Below, in pieces: positions 1-6,739 of a stretch of DNA of 11,366 nt. Origin of the DNA: Rhodospirillaceae bacterium. GTDB taxonomy: Bacteria > Pseudomonadota > Alphaproteobacteria > UBA828. How positions within the stretch are numbered: the first letter of the stretch is position 1; every line of letters starts with the position of its first letter. The stretch covers positions 1 through 11,366 of the forward strand of contig JAPPKP010000294.1 in NCBI GenBank assembly GCA_028819955.1, in the 5' to 3' direction. Under the pieces are notes generated by a model. The model searched no databases and was not told the origin of the DNA. It saw only the letters and a program-made list of their open reading frames with translations. Both the position numbers and the translations under genes were made by a program.

Positions 1-5
1 AACAT
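1..5 (-). CDS. Start codon of the next gene in the liv operon (probably livM), cut by the window edge
   Basis: On the minus strand the livH stop TGA (positions 7-5) overlaps an ATG (positions 5-3), giving the TGATG arrangement typical of translationally coupled operon genes. Only ATGTT is inside the window, so the product cannot be read. A LivM-type second permease is expected because the operon already shows the binding protein, both ATPases and LivH but no LivM. The identity is inferred from context; the overlap itself is seen directly. Confidence 0.4.
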
Positions 6-883
6 CAGACGCGGCGCACCTGGCGGCGCCCGAACACGCCGTAGGGGCGCCAGATCAGCGCGATAATGACCAGCAGCAGCAGTGCCGGGAAGCCGAAGCG
101 AACGCCGACGGCGAACTGCACCACGGACTCGAATAGGCCGAGGACGAAGGCGGCGATGAGCGCGCCCGGCACGTTGCCGAGCCCAGCGATGACGCAGATG
201 ATGAAGGCCTTCAGCATGGGGTCGTAGCCCATCGTCGGCGCAAGCGTCGTGATCGAGCTCAGCATGACGCCCGAGATCGCCGCCACGACGCCGGCGATCC
301 CCATCACCTGGGCGAAGACCCGCCCGACGTTGACTCCCATGAGCTGGGCCGCCTCGCGATTCAGCGCCGTCGCGCGGATGGCGCGGCCCATGCGGGTGCG
401 CGAGAGCAACGCCGCGACCAGCAGCATGGTGACGACCGCGAGGACCAGGATCACCACGTTCTGGAAACGGATGAAGACGCCGGAGACGAAGAAGCCTTCC
501 TCGATGGAGAAGGGTTGGAGGAAGGGATAGGCGCCGTAGATCAGCAGCGTCACCTGCTCGAGGAAGATGGCGAGGCCGACGGTCGCGATGATGACGTTGG
601 TCTCGAAGGCCGGGTGCCGGTACATGAAGCGGAAGATGATGTGGTAGATGGCGAGCCCCACCACGAAGCTCACGATCATCGCCGCCGGCAGGCCGAGGTA
701 CCAGGGCAGGCCCAGTTGAATGACCGCCGAATAGGAGGCGTAGCCGCCGATGGTGAGCAGCGCGCCATGCGCCATGTTGAGCACGCCCATCGCGCCCCAC
801 ACCAGCGAGAGCCCGATGGAGCTCGCGGCGTACATGGCGCCGAGGGTGAGCCCGCTGACGAGGATCTGAACGAAGGTTTCCAC
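5..883 (-). CDS. Branched-chain amino acid/amide-type ABC transporter permease (LivH family)
   Basis: Inner-membrane permease of a HAAT-family importer, expected to pair with a LivM-type permease to form the channel. The 292-residue length is normal for LivH. The protein is hydrophobic throughout with about eight membrane segments. The N-terminal stretch contains GLSLVWGAMGVLNMAHGALL, a typical LivH start region, and a cytoplasmic loop near residues 175-200 (RATALNREAAQLMGVNVGR) is the EAA-like contact site for the ATPases. The start is GTG; the sequence TGAGG, overlapping the stop of the upstream ATPase, lies about 7 nt before it and can serve as ribosome-binding site. It lies 9 bp after the LivF-like gene, and its stop overlaps the next ATG. 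Leucine, urea, short amides or other compounds are all possible substrates; the permease does not discriminate. Confidence 0.93.
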   Translation of the reverse strand: METFVQILVSGLTLGAMYAASSIGLSLVWGAMGVLNMAHGALLTIGGYASYSAVIQLGLPWYLGLPAAMIVSFVVGLAIYHIIFRFMYRHPAFETNVIIATVGLAIFLEQVTLLIYGAYPFLQPFSIEEGFFVSGVFIRFQNVVILVLAVVTMLLVAALLSRTRMGRAIRATALNREAAQLMGVNVGRVFAQVMGIAGVVAAISGVMLSSITTLAPTMGYDPMLKAFIICVIAGLGNVPGALIAAFVLGLFESVVQFAVGVRFGFPALLLLVIIALIWRPYGVFGRRQVRRV

Positions 884-892
884 CGCGCCGCC

Positions 893-1609
893 TCAGGCCC
901 CGAGATAGGTCTCGAGGATCTCCTCGTGCAGGTCCAGCTCGCTGGCGGTGCCCTGCCAGACGAATTGACCGTGGTCGAGCAGATAGATGCGATCCGCGAG
1001 ATCGGCGACGCGGCTCGCGTTCTCCTCCACCAGCAGGATTGTCCGTCCCGCTTCTTTCAGCGCTCGGATCAGGCCGTAGATGGTGTCGATCGCGATGGGG
1101 GCGAGGCCCAGGGATGGCTCGTCGATCAGCAGGATGCGCCCGCCCGTCATCATCCCGCGCCCGACCGCCAGCATCCGCCGCTCGCCGCCGGAGAGCGTTG
1201 ACGCAGTCTGGCTCTCCCGCTCCTCCAGCCTGGGCAGCAGCGCATAGACCTCCTTGAGGCTTGCGTCGGCCTGGCTGTAGGGCACGGGCAGGTAGGCGCC
1301 CATCAGGAGATTGTCGCGCACCGTCATCTCCGAGAAGATCATGTCGCCCTGCGGGATGTGCACGATGCCGCGCGCCACGATCTGGTCCACCCGCGCCCAG
1401 CCGAGCGCCTTACCGTCGAAGCGAATCTCTCCCGCCATCGGGTGAATCAGGCCGGAGACGGCGCGAAGCAGCGTCGTCTTGCCGTGGCCGTTGGGCCCGA
1501 TGATGGTGATGAGGCCGCCCTCCGGCACCCCGAACGAGATGTCGCGCAGCACGCGCTGGCCGTGGTAGCCGGCGTCGAGCGAGTCGACTTCCAGGAGCGG
1601 CGTGCTCAT
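893..1609 (-). CDS. ABC transporter ATP-binding protein (LivF family)
   Basis: One of the two cytoplasmic ATPases of the HAAT importer. At 238 residues it has the usual LivF length. Visible motifs in order: Walker A GPNGHGKT (residues 38-45), Q-loop Gln87 in HIPQGDMIF, an intact signature LSGGE (139-143), Walker B ILLIDEP (159-165) and D-loop SLGLAP. At the switch-histidine position LivF proteins often carry Gln (LVEQNA); here it reads LVEENA, so Glu196 occupies it. The gene starts 18 bp after the LivG-like gene, with a short GGAG close to the ATG, and is followed 9 bp later by livH. Because its partner ATPase has a degenerate signature, this subunit supplies the only canonical LSGGQ-type motif of the pair. 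Confidence 0.93.
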   Translation of the reverse strand: MSTPLLEVDSLDAGYHGQRVLRDISFGVPEGGLITIIGPNGHGKTTLLRAVSGLIHPMAGEIRFDGKALGWARVDQIVARGIVHIPQGDMIFSEMTVRDNLLMGAYLPVPYSQADASLKEVYALLPRLEERESQTASTLSGGERRMLAVGRGMMTGGRILLIDEPSLGLAPIAIDTIYGLIRALKEAGRTILLVEENASRVADLADRIYLLDHGQFVWQGTASELDLHEEILETYLGA

Positions 1610-1627
1610 GCTCCGCTCACGGGCCGC

Positions 1628-2452
1628 TCATGGCGCACTTGGAGCACCCTCGTCGGGCGACGGATCGTCTTCGAGCAGGTGCCTGAGCCGCCGCGACGAG
1701 CCCTCCCCCAGATAAACGTCGACCACGGTCTTGTCGTAGACGAGGCCGGAGGCAGAGCCTTCGAAGATCTTCTCGCCGTGGTGCATGATCAGCACCCGGT
1801 CCGAGAGCCGCACCAGGAATCGCATCACGTGCTCGATGAGCATGATGGTGAGGCCGCGTTCCTTCAGTCGCCGGACGAGCGCCATCACGTCGTCGATTTC
1901 CTGAGGGTTGAGGCCGCCGACCGGCTCGTCCATCAGCAGCAGCTTCGGCTGGGTCGCTAGCGCGCCCGCCACCATCAGGAGCTTGCGGTGATAGACGGGA
2001 AGCGTTTGTGTTGCTTCGTGGGCGACCTCGTGGAGGCCGACGAACTCCATCGCTTCGTCGGCGAGCCGCTGGGATTCCCGGTCGAAGCGCATGCCGGGGA
2101 CAAACCGGTTATGGCGGCCGAAGTAGGCCGCGATCAGCGTGTTCTCACGCGCAGACAGCGTGTCGAAGCCGGCGTTGAGTTGAAAGGTGCGCGCCATGCC
2201 GAGCTGGCAGGTGCGGTCCGGCGTGGTCCGCGTGACGATCTTGCCGTCGAAGGTAATGCTGCCGGCGGTCGCCGGGTTGAGACCGGAGATGACGTCGAAC
2301 AGTGTCGTCTTGCCGGCGCCGTTGGGGCCGCCGATCCCGAGCGCCTCGCCCGGGAAGACGTCGAACGTCATATCGCGAACGGCGGCCAGGGCGCCGAAAT
2401 ACTTGTCGACGCCCTGGCAGGAGAGCAGCGGCTCGGACGCCGTCCGCTCCAT
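1628..2452 (-). CDS. ABC transporter ATP-binding protein (LivG family) with divergent signature motif
   Basis: Second ATPase of the HAAT importer, 274 residues. Walker A GPNGAGKTT (residues 42-50), Walker B LLLMDEP (171-177), D-loop GGLN and switch His208 in MLIEHVM are intact. The long insert after ENTLIAAYFGRHNR is LivG-like. The ABC signature is not LSGGQ or the LSYGQ seen in many LivG proteins: the segment just before LMVAGALATQPKLLLMDEP reads LPVYHRK (151-157), with no Ser or Gly-Gly. I believe variant signatures occur in some LivG-like subfamilies, so this may be a subfamily trait, not damage. The C-terminal tail (after YLGEG) is acidic and proline-rich. The start is an ATG 8 bp after the binding-protein stop with no strong ribosome-binding site, suggesting coupled translation. 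Confidence 0.92.
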   Translation of the reverse strand: MERTASEPLLSCQGVDKYFGALAAVRDMTFDVFPGEALGIGGPNGAGKTTLFDVISGLNPATAGSITFDGKIVTRTTPDRTCQLGMARTFQLNAGFDTLSARENTLIAAYFGRHNRFVPGMRFDRESQRLADEAMEFVGLHEVAHEATQTLPVYHRKLLMVAGALATQPKLLLMDEPVGGLNPQEIDDVMALVRRLKERGLTIMLIEHVMRFLVRLSDRVLIMHHGEKIFEGSASGLVYDKTVVDVYLGEGSSRRLRHLLEDDPSPDEGAPSAP

Positions 2453-2460
2453 GGCAGGTC

Positions 2461-3825
2461 TTAGCCGCTAATCCACGGCGGGATCTGGAACGCCGCCGTC
2501 TCGTACGGCTCCGGCGCGATCAGCTTGCCCTGCTCCAGGTGGTTCTGAACCTGGAGGAACTGATGGGGCATGCCGAGCGAGGCATCGCGGGTCTCCGTGG
2601 GATAGGTCCGGGCCGCCTGGTAGGGCAGCACGAACGCCGTGGCACCCTGCACGCCGCGATAAATGTTGCGGCGAATGCGATCGCACACCTTCTCGTTCTG
2701 CTCGAACTCGCCGGGCGCCCCGGTGCCGCCGGCCATGGCCGACGCGATCGCCCAGTAGTGGCACGAATCGTAGGGCTGAGAGCCGGTGAGCGGGCTCGCG
2801 CTCTCTCCGAACTTCGCGTTGAAGCGCGCGGAGTAATCTTGGCCGATCTCGTCCTGCAGCGCGCCGACCACGGTGGCGAAAAGCACGCCGTTGGTGGCCT
2901 CCTTGCCGATCTCGCGGAAGGCCGCGAGCAGCGGGCCGTACTGCATGTAGACCAGGCTCGGCGTCGGGTTGGGCACGAACTGCATCATGAACTGCGCGAG
3001 ATCCTGCGGCACCCAGTGGGTGATAGCGATGGCTGCCGGCGGGTCGTTGCGGATCTTCTGCAGCGTCGGCCCCCATTCGGAGATCGGCACCACCACGGTC
3101 TCGTAGAGGCTGATCTCCCAGCCGTACTTCTCCGCCGAATCGCGCATCGCGTTGGCGATGACCACGCTGTAGTTCTGCGAGCCGGTGACAATGGCGACCT
3201 TCCGGTTGGGCGCCTCCCACTTGCCGGTGTCGTTGAGGTCGCTGATGAACTTCATGAAGCCCTCGCCGTACCAGTACTCGGCGGGGTCGGCCATGAAGTT
3301 GCTGAAATAGAGCTCCGGATCGCTGCCCACCGTCTCGTGATGCACGATGTCGGTGTTGTGGTGAATGTAGGGCACCCCGGCATCGGCGATGGTGTCGTAC
3401 TCCGCCGTGACGGCGCCGGTGTTGTAGCCGTTGATGATGGCGTGCACCTCGTGGCGGTCGATCAGGCGCTGCATCGCCGGGATGATGTTGTCGGCGCCCT
3501 GCTCCTTGCTGTCCTCGAAGACCGGCGCGAGCGGCCTGCCGAGAATGCCGCCCATCATGTTGATCTCCTCGCACGCGAGCTCGAGTCCGCTCTTGAACGA
3601 GAGACCGTCGGCAGCGGCCCAGCCAGTGAGCGGCACACAGCCGCCGACCGGGATGGGCTCGCCCTCCGCACGGGCGCCGTCGTTGATGTCGGCCAGCAGT
3701 CCGCTCGTCATGGCGGCGGCGCCGAAGCCGGCAAGCCCCGCGCCCTTCATGAAGTTGCGCCGGCTTTCGAGGAAACGCTTGCGCGCTCCTTCCTCTCTGC
3801 GTGTTCCGCGGCGTCTGATGATCAT
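2461..3825 (-). CDS. Tat-exported ABC transporter substrate-binding protein (Peripla_BP_6, urea/amide-type)
   Basis: Periplasmic solute receptor and first gene of the liv-type operon, 454 residues. The N-terminus carries a twin-arginine signal: SRRNFMK (residues 21-27), then a moderately hydrophobic Ala/Gly-rich stretch and a likely cleavage site after ARA (51-53). Export folded through Tat is therefore likely. The mature part begins PIPVGGCVPLTG, followed by SGLELACEEINMMGGILGRP, the typical type I periplasmic-binding fold opening of LivJ/UrtA/AmiC-like proteins, with the ligand-site stretch INGYNTGAVTAEYDTIADAG. The C-terminal lobe contains LTGSQPYDSCHYWAIA. Overall it resembles the urea/short-amide receptors more than classical LivJ, but the ligand cannot be assigned. 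GGAGG at 3835-3839 (minus strand), 9 nt upstream, supports this start. The divergent amidase operon hints at an amide ligand (inference). Confidence 0.9.
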   Translation of the reverse strand: MIIRRRGTRREEGARKRFLESRRNFMKGAGLAGFGAAAMTSGLLADINDGARAEGEPIPVGGCVPLTGWAAADGLSFKSGLELACEEINMMGGILGRPLAPVFEDSKEQGADNIIPAMQRLIDRHEVHAIINGYNTGAVTAEYDTIADAGVPYIHHNTDIVHHETVGSDPELYFSNFMADPAEYWYGEGFMKFISDLNDTGKWEAPNRKVAIVTGSQNYSVVIANAMRDSAEKYGWEISLYETVVVPISEWGPTLQKIRNDPPAAIAITHWVPQDLAQFMMQFVPNPTPSLVYMQYGPLLAAFREIGKEATNGVLFATVVGALQDEIGQDYSARFNAKFGESASPLTGSQPYDSCHYWAIASAMAGGTGAPGEFEQNEKVCDRIRRNIYRGVQGATAFVLPYQAARTYPTETRDASLGMPHQFLQVQNHLEQGKLIAPEPYETAAFQIPPWISG

Positions 3826-3834
3826 GGTCGAATT

Positions 3835-3839
3835 CCTCC
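3835..3839 (-). promoter_or_regulatory. Ribosome-binding site of the substrate-binding protein gene
   Basis: The minus strand reads GGGAGGAATT just upstream of the ATG at 3825. The GGAGG core is 9 nt from the start codon and is the strongest Shine-Dalgarno sequence in the liv operon, consistent with the receptor being made in excess over the ATPases and permease. Confidence 0.75.
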
Positions 3840-3877
3840 CTCTATGCGCTTGACACTTCCCTTTGCGAGCAGCGGCC

Positions 3878-3894
3878 CTCTCGACAAGCGAGAG
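3878..3894 (-). other. Short perfect hairpin in the leader of the binding-protein gene
   Basis: CTCTCG-ACAAG-CGAGAG forms a 6-bp perfect stem with a 5-nt loop. On the plus strand it is followed by CCTTTT, resembling a weak terminator, but no plus-strand gene ends there. Read on the minus strand it sits about 53-69 nt upstream of the binding-protein ATG, so it would lie in the 5' leader if transcription starts further upstream. A role in mRNA stability, attenuation or blocking antisense transcription is possible but unproven. Confidence 0.4.
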
Positions 3895-3948
3895 CCTTTT
3901 GCCGCCGCGCGCTGTCGGCGGGAGTCTGCCCGGCTATGCAGCAGTTCG

Positions 3949-3968
3949 CAATTGGGGAACGCCAATTG
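3949..3968. promoter_or_regulatory. Inverted repeat CAATTGG-N6-CCAATTG, candidate operator
   Basis: A perfect 7-bp inverted repeat with a 6-bp spacer (20 bp in all), centred about 133 bp upstream of the binding-protein start and 160 bp upstream of the spondin-gene start. It stands out because it is AT-rich in a GC-rich region. The size and symmetry fit a dimeric helix-turn-helix regulator, but no regulator gene is in the window and the family cannot be named. Confidence 0.45.
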
Positions 3969-4103
3969 TCATAGCGGTTGGCGCGCCGGTTGTAACCGCC
4001 TGGGGCGACGCCTACGTCAAGAGCCAAGGGGAGGCGCGGAGGAACTCACTCCCCCGCGCGGCATGAAACAGGCGGAGTAGCGCGTCGCGTCCTCCCGCCT
4101 CTG

Positions 4104-4110
4104 AAGGAGA
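4104..4110 (+). promoter_or_regulatory. Ribosome-binding site of the spondin-domain gene
   Basis: AAGGAGA lies 8 nt before the ATG at 4119, a near-consensus Shine-Dalgarno sequence that fixes this start and predicts efficient translation. Confidence 0.75.
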
Positions 4111-4118
4111 ATCGGCAC

Positions 4119-4679
4119 ATGAAGTATCTCTTTGGGTTGACGGCAATGGCTGCCGTCGTTGGCCTGACGACCGGCGTGAGCCTGGCGTCTTCGCATATGT
4201 CCTACGAGGTCACGGTCACGAACAACATGGACGATGAGCTGCTCGCGCCGGTGCTGGTTGCGCCGGTCTCCGAAGACGGCAAGATCTTCGTCGAGCGCTA
4301 CGTTTCGCCGGAAGCGGAGCACCAGATCCTGACCGGAGACCCCGGAATGCTCGCGGCGGCCATCGGCGACGAGGCCGCAGTGGCCCACGGCATGGACGGC
4401 CCTCCCGGCGTTCTGCTCGCGCCCGGCAAGTCCATCACCTTCGAGGTGGCGAGCCACGCGGAGGAAGTCCGTGTCCTGGCGATGGTCGCACCCACCATGT
4501 ACGAGGATCACTACGTGACGGCGGTCGTACAGTTGAACGGCGAGCCCATGTCCGTCGGCCTCGACCGCTTCGACATCGGCTACGATGAGGGCCGCAAGAC
4601 GATCGAGCCGGTCGCCGACGCGGTCGCGACCGTGCAGGTCGCCGTAAAGCAGGACTTCAGCGCGAAGCAGGATTACTGA
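4119..4679 (+). CDS. Secreted spondin-domain protein
   Basis: A 186-residue exported protein. It begins with a Sec signal peptide (MKYLFGLTAMAAVVGLTTG) and a likely cleavage after SLA (residues 21-23). There is no lipobox cysteine, so it should be periplasmic or secreted. The mature part looks like the bacterial Spondin_N fold: SYEVTVTNNMDDELLAPVLV near the start, then residues of the type ILTGDPGMLAAAI, then LLAPGKSITFEV and VLAMVAPTMYEDHYVTAVVQ. Such domains are common in marine and other environmental bacteria, where their function is mostly unknown; in animals spondin domains bind matrix or membranes. It is the first gene of the plus-strand set and is transcribed divergently from the Tat-exported receptor. 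The composition is acidic with few cysteines. The fold assignment is from pattern recognition; a link to the transporter is only positional. Confidence 0.75.
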   Translation: MKYLFGLTAMAAVVGLTTGVSLASSHMSYEVTVTNNMDDELLAPVLVAPVSEDGKIFVERYVSPEAEHQILTGDPGMLAAAIGDEAAVAHGMDGPPGVLLAPGKSITFEVASHAEEVRVLAMVAPTMYEDHYVTAVVQLNGEPMSVGLDRFDIGYDEGRKTIEPVADAVATVQVAVKQDFSAKQDY

Positions 4680-4693
4680 ACGCTCGTTGCGCA

Positions 4694-4721
4694 CCGGCCG
4701 GTCGGGCAACCGATCGGCCGG
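4694..4721 (+). other. Strong 28-nt hairpin with GCAA tetraloop after the spondin gene
   Basis: The left arm CCGGCCGGTCGG pairs with the right arm CCGATCGGCCGG over 12 positions, with one G-U wobble, closed by the loop GCAA, a GNRA-type tetraloop. It starts 15 nt after the spondin stop codon. No T-run follows, so it is not a textbook intrinsic terminator. It may act as a Rho-assisted terminator, a 3' stability element, or a partial block that lowers expression of the OsmC and amidase genes downstream. Confidence 0.6.
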
Positions 4722-4785
4722 CGTCGCATGTTCGGGTCAACGTCGCTAACGTCGGGGCGCACGGGCGGAACGGCGGGAGCGAGAC

Positions 4786-5259
4786 ATGGCGCGGGAACAC
4801 AGCTACGGCGCAACGGTGACCTGGACAGGAAACAGCGGCCAGGGCACGGCCGGCTACAAGGCCTACGTGCGCGACTACGACATCGCATGCCCCGGCAAGC
4901 CGACGATCCGGGGCTCGGCCGACCCCGCCTATCGGGGCGATGCCAACCGGCACAACCCGGAGGACATGTTGGTGGCCGCGCTCTCCGCCTGTCACATGCT
5001 TTGGTATCTGCACCTTTGCTCCGCCGCGGGCGTCGTCGTCACTGCCTACGAGGACTCGGCCGATGGCGTGATGCAGACCCATCCCCCCGGCGGCGAAGGC
5101 GAGTTCACACGGGTCACGCTCAGGCCACGCGTGACGATCACGCCCGAGAGCGATGCCGAAGCCGCGGCACGCCTGCACGCAGAGGCCAGCGCCAACTGCT
5201 TTGTCGCCCGCTCTGTCAACTTCCCGGTGCATCACGAGCCCGAGATTATCCGCGCTTGA
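4786..5259 (+). CDS. OsmC/Ohr-family protein (thiol peroxidase-like)
   Basis: A 157-residue cytoplasmic protein. Members of this family reduce organic or fatty-acid hydroperoxides through a two-cysteine mechanism, usually with lipoylated or other dithiol partners. The two expected cysteines are present: Cys69 in the family motif NPEDMLVAALSACHMLWYL and Cys138 in ANCFVARSVNFPV. An Arg often needed for activity in Ohr may correspond to one of the N-terminal Arg residues, but I cannot place it by eye. The start is supported by GGGAG at 4775-4779, 6 nt upstream. It is 106 bp after the spondin gene (with the hairpin between) and 57 bp before the amidase start, so it probably shares a transcript with the amidase. 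The proximal role is uncertain: peroxide defence, or a thiol-dependent hydrolytic function linked to the amidase. Confidence 0.85.
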   Translation: MAREHSYGATVTWTGNSGQGTAGYKAYVRDYDIACPGKPTIRGSADPAYRGDANRHNPEDMLVAALSACHMLWYLHLCSAAGVVVTAYEDSADGVMQTHPPGGEGEFTRVTLRPRVTITPESDAEAAARLHAEASANCFVARSVNFPVHHEPEIIRA

Positions 5260-5304
5260 GCCACGCGGCGCGCTATGGTGCGTCATCGAGTCGACGGGAG
5301 CAGC

Positions 5305-5310
5305 GGGGGA
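5305..5310 (+). promoter_or_regulatory. Ribosome-binding site that sets the amidase start
   Basis: GGGGGA (5305-5310) lies 6 nt before the ATG at 5317. An earlier in-frame ATG at 5275 has no purine-rich stretch upstream and would add 14 residues unlike the family, so 5317 is preferred. Confidence 0.6.
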
Positions 5311-5316
5311 CGAACG

Positions 5317-6666
5317 ATGGGCGGGTTCGCGGAGTACGAGTCATACGACGCGCTCGGTCTCGCGGCGCTGGTGAAGGCCGGCGAGGTCAGCGCGGCCGAG
5401 GTGCTGGAGGCGGCGATCGCGCGCGTGGAGGCGCGCAATGCCTCCATCAACGCGGTCGTGATGGAGCTGTACGACCACGCCGAGCAAGCCATCGCCGCAG
5501 GCCTGCCGGACGGACCGCTCAAGGGTGTGCCCTTCCTGCTCAAGGATCTCGGCTCCTCGCTCGCCGGCGCGAGGACCGCGCGCGGCAGCCGCTTCTTCGC
5601 CGACCTGCCGCCCGCGACCGAGGACAGCGTCCACGTCACCCGGCTCAAGCAGGCCGGCATAGTGATCTACGGCAAGACCAGCACCTGCGAGCTCGGCCTC
5701 AGCCTCACCTGCGAGCCGCAGCTCTACGGCCCCGCGCGCAACCCCTGGGACCTGGATAGGACCCCGGCGGGCTCCAGCGGCGGCGCCTCGGCAGCGGTCT
5801 CCGCCCGACTGCTGCCCATCGCTCATGCCTCCGACGGCTTCGGCTCGATCCGCGCGCCGGCGGCCTCCTGCGGCCTGGTGGGGCTGCGCCCGACGCGGGC
5901 GCGCAACACCATGGCGCCCTACTTCGGCGAATCGCTCGGCGGGCTCGCCATCGAGCACGCGGTGTCGCTCACGGTGCGTGACAGCGCGGCGCTGCTCGAC
6001 GCCACGTCAGGCCCCGCGCCCGGCGACCCCTACATCGCGCCGCCGCCGGCCCGCCGCTTCCTCGAAGAGATCGGCGCCGATCCCGGCAGGCTGCGCATCG
6101 CCTTCACCAGCAAGGCGCCCAACGGCGCGCCGGTGGCGGCGGATTCGCTCCGCGTCCTGCAGGAGACAGCGTCGCTCTGCGAAGACCTCGGCCACCAAGT
6201 CGCGGAAGCCGATCCCGCAATCGACCGGGCCGACGTGATACCGACCTTCCGCACCATCAGCGCGATTCAGATCCTGTACCTGCTGCGCGGGCATCCCTCG
6301 GGCCGCACGCCCGCGCCCGGCGAGCTGGAGACCGTGGTCGCGGACACAGCCAGGCTCGCCGAGACCATCGACGGCGCAACTTACATGGCTGCGGTTCACA
6401 CCGCGCACCGCATCGGCCGCCAGATGGCGGCGTTCCACGCGGATTGGGACGTGCTGCTTACTCCGGGCCTCGGCACGCTGCCGCCCAAGCTCGGCTGGCT
6501 CGACATGATGATGGAGGACCTGGAGGAATACTGGCGCCGGGTGTTCGAGTTCAGCCCGTTCACGGTGTGGTTCAACCTCACCGGCCAGCCGGCCATGATG
6601 GTTCCGCTGGGCACGACCGAGAGCGGCTTCCCGGTCGCGGTGCAGGCAGGCGCCCGCCACGGCTAG
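5317..6666 (+). CDS. Amidase-signature hydrolase, C-terminally truncated
   Basis: Amidase-signature enzyme, predicted to hydrolyse a C-N amide bond; most similar by eye to the 6-aminohexanoate-cyclic-dimer-hydrolase-like branch ([19 protein letters not shown]). From the ATG at 5317 it has 449 residues. The catalytic triad is visible: Lys76 in [12 protein letters not shown], cis-Ser153 in [13 protein letters not shown] and nucleophile Ser177 in [11 protein letters not shown], with the family spacing of 24 between the serines. Two oddities appear. First, residue 175 is Phe where the signature demands Gly/Ala (DGGGS becomes DGFGS), in the oxyanion hole. Second, the protein stops at VQAGARHG, whereas relatives continue with a helix like DEATLFRLAAQLE; that helix is still readable downstream. 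It follows the OsmC gene by 57 bp, probably as one operon. It may be an inactive or decaying enzyme. Confidence 0.85.
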   Translation: MGGFAEYESYDALGLAALVKAGEVSAAEVLEAAIARVEARNASINAVVMELYDHAEQAIAAGLPDGPLKGVPFLLKDLGSSLAGARTARGSRFFADLPPATEDSVHVTRLKQAGIVIYGKTSTCELGLSLTCEPQLYGPARNPWDLDRTPAGSSGGASAAVSARLLPIAHASDGFGSIRAPAASCGLVGLRPTRARNTMAPYFGESLGGLAIEHAVSLTVRDSAALLDATSGPAPGDPYIAPPPARRFLEEIGADPGRLRIAFTSKAPNGAPVAADSLRVLQETASLCEDLGHQVAEADPAIDRADVIPTFRTISAIQILYLLRGHPSGRTPAPGELETVVADTARLAETIDGATYMAAVHTAHRIGRQMAAFHADWDVLLTPGLGTLPPKLGWLDMMMEDLEEYWRRVFEFSPFTVWFNLTGQPAMMVPLGTTESGFPVAVQAGARHG

Positions 6667-6738
6667 TTAGCGTCCCTCTTCGGTCTCGCCTCCCAGCTTT
6701 AAGAGGCGGGCCCCTGGGCCGTCCGCCGGCCGGCGTGG
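6667..6738 (+). pseudogene. In-frame remnant of the amidase C-terminus
   Basis: Reading on in the amidase frame past its TAG (6664-6666) gives LASLFGLASQL, a TAA at 6700-6702, then EAGPWAVRRPAW. This matches, without gaps, the common amidase ending of the type DEATLFRLAAQLEEARPW..RRPP. The two stops fall where relatives have Asp/Glu codons (GAN changed to TAN). About 25-30 residues are thereby lost. The remnant ends at the 3' end of the convergent DUF1989-GcvT gene. Sequencing error is possible but would need at least two separate base errors. Confidence 0.65.
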
Positions 6739-6739
6739 A

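Larger units (their letters stand above)
3826..4118. promoter_or_regulatory. Divergent intergenic region between the liv-type operon and the spondin/OsmC/amidase genes
   Basis: This 293-bp gap has no credible gene and is visibly less GC-rich than its flanks around 3945-4000. It must contain promoters for both directions, but I cannot find a convincing -35/-10 pair: candidates such as TTGACA at 3850-3855 lack a -10 box. It holds a perfect inverted repeat (3949-3968), a leader hairpin (3878-3894) and a nested palindromic stretch (3974-3999) made of GCGGTT, GGCGCGCC and CGGTT-GT-AACCG. The arrangement fits a shared, regulator-controlled divergent promoter (inference). Confidence 0.55.

Noticed and set aside
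3850..3855. TTGACA on the plus strand as a -35 box for the spondin gene
   Set aside because: No -10-like hexamer at 16-18 bp, and it would start transcription about 240 bp upstream through the candidate operator.
2302..4080. Long plus-strand open frame (about 592 codons) opposite the binding-protein gene and running through the divergent region
   Set aside because: No family motif, composition typical of antisense GC-rich frames, and it would run through the promoter region of the real operons.
6724..6735. Perfect palindrome CGCCGGCCGGCG near the convergent gene ends, as a terminator
   Set aside because: It has no T-run and coincides with the remnant Arg-Arg-Pro codons of the amidase tail, which explain its GC-rich symmetry.
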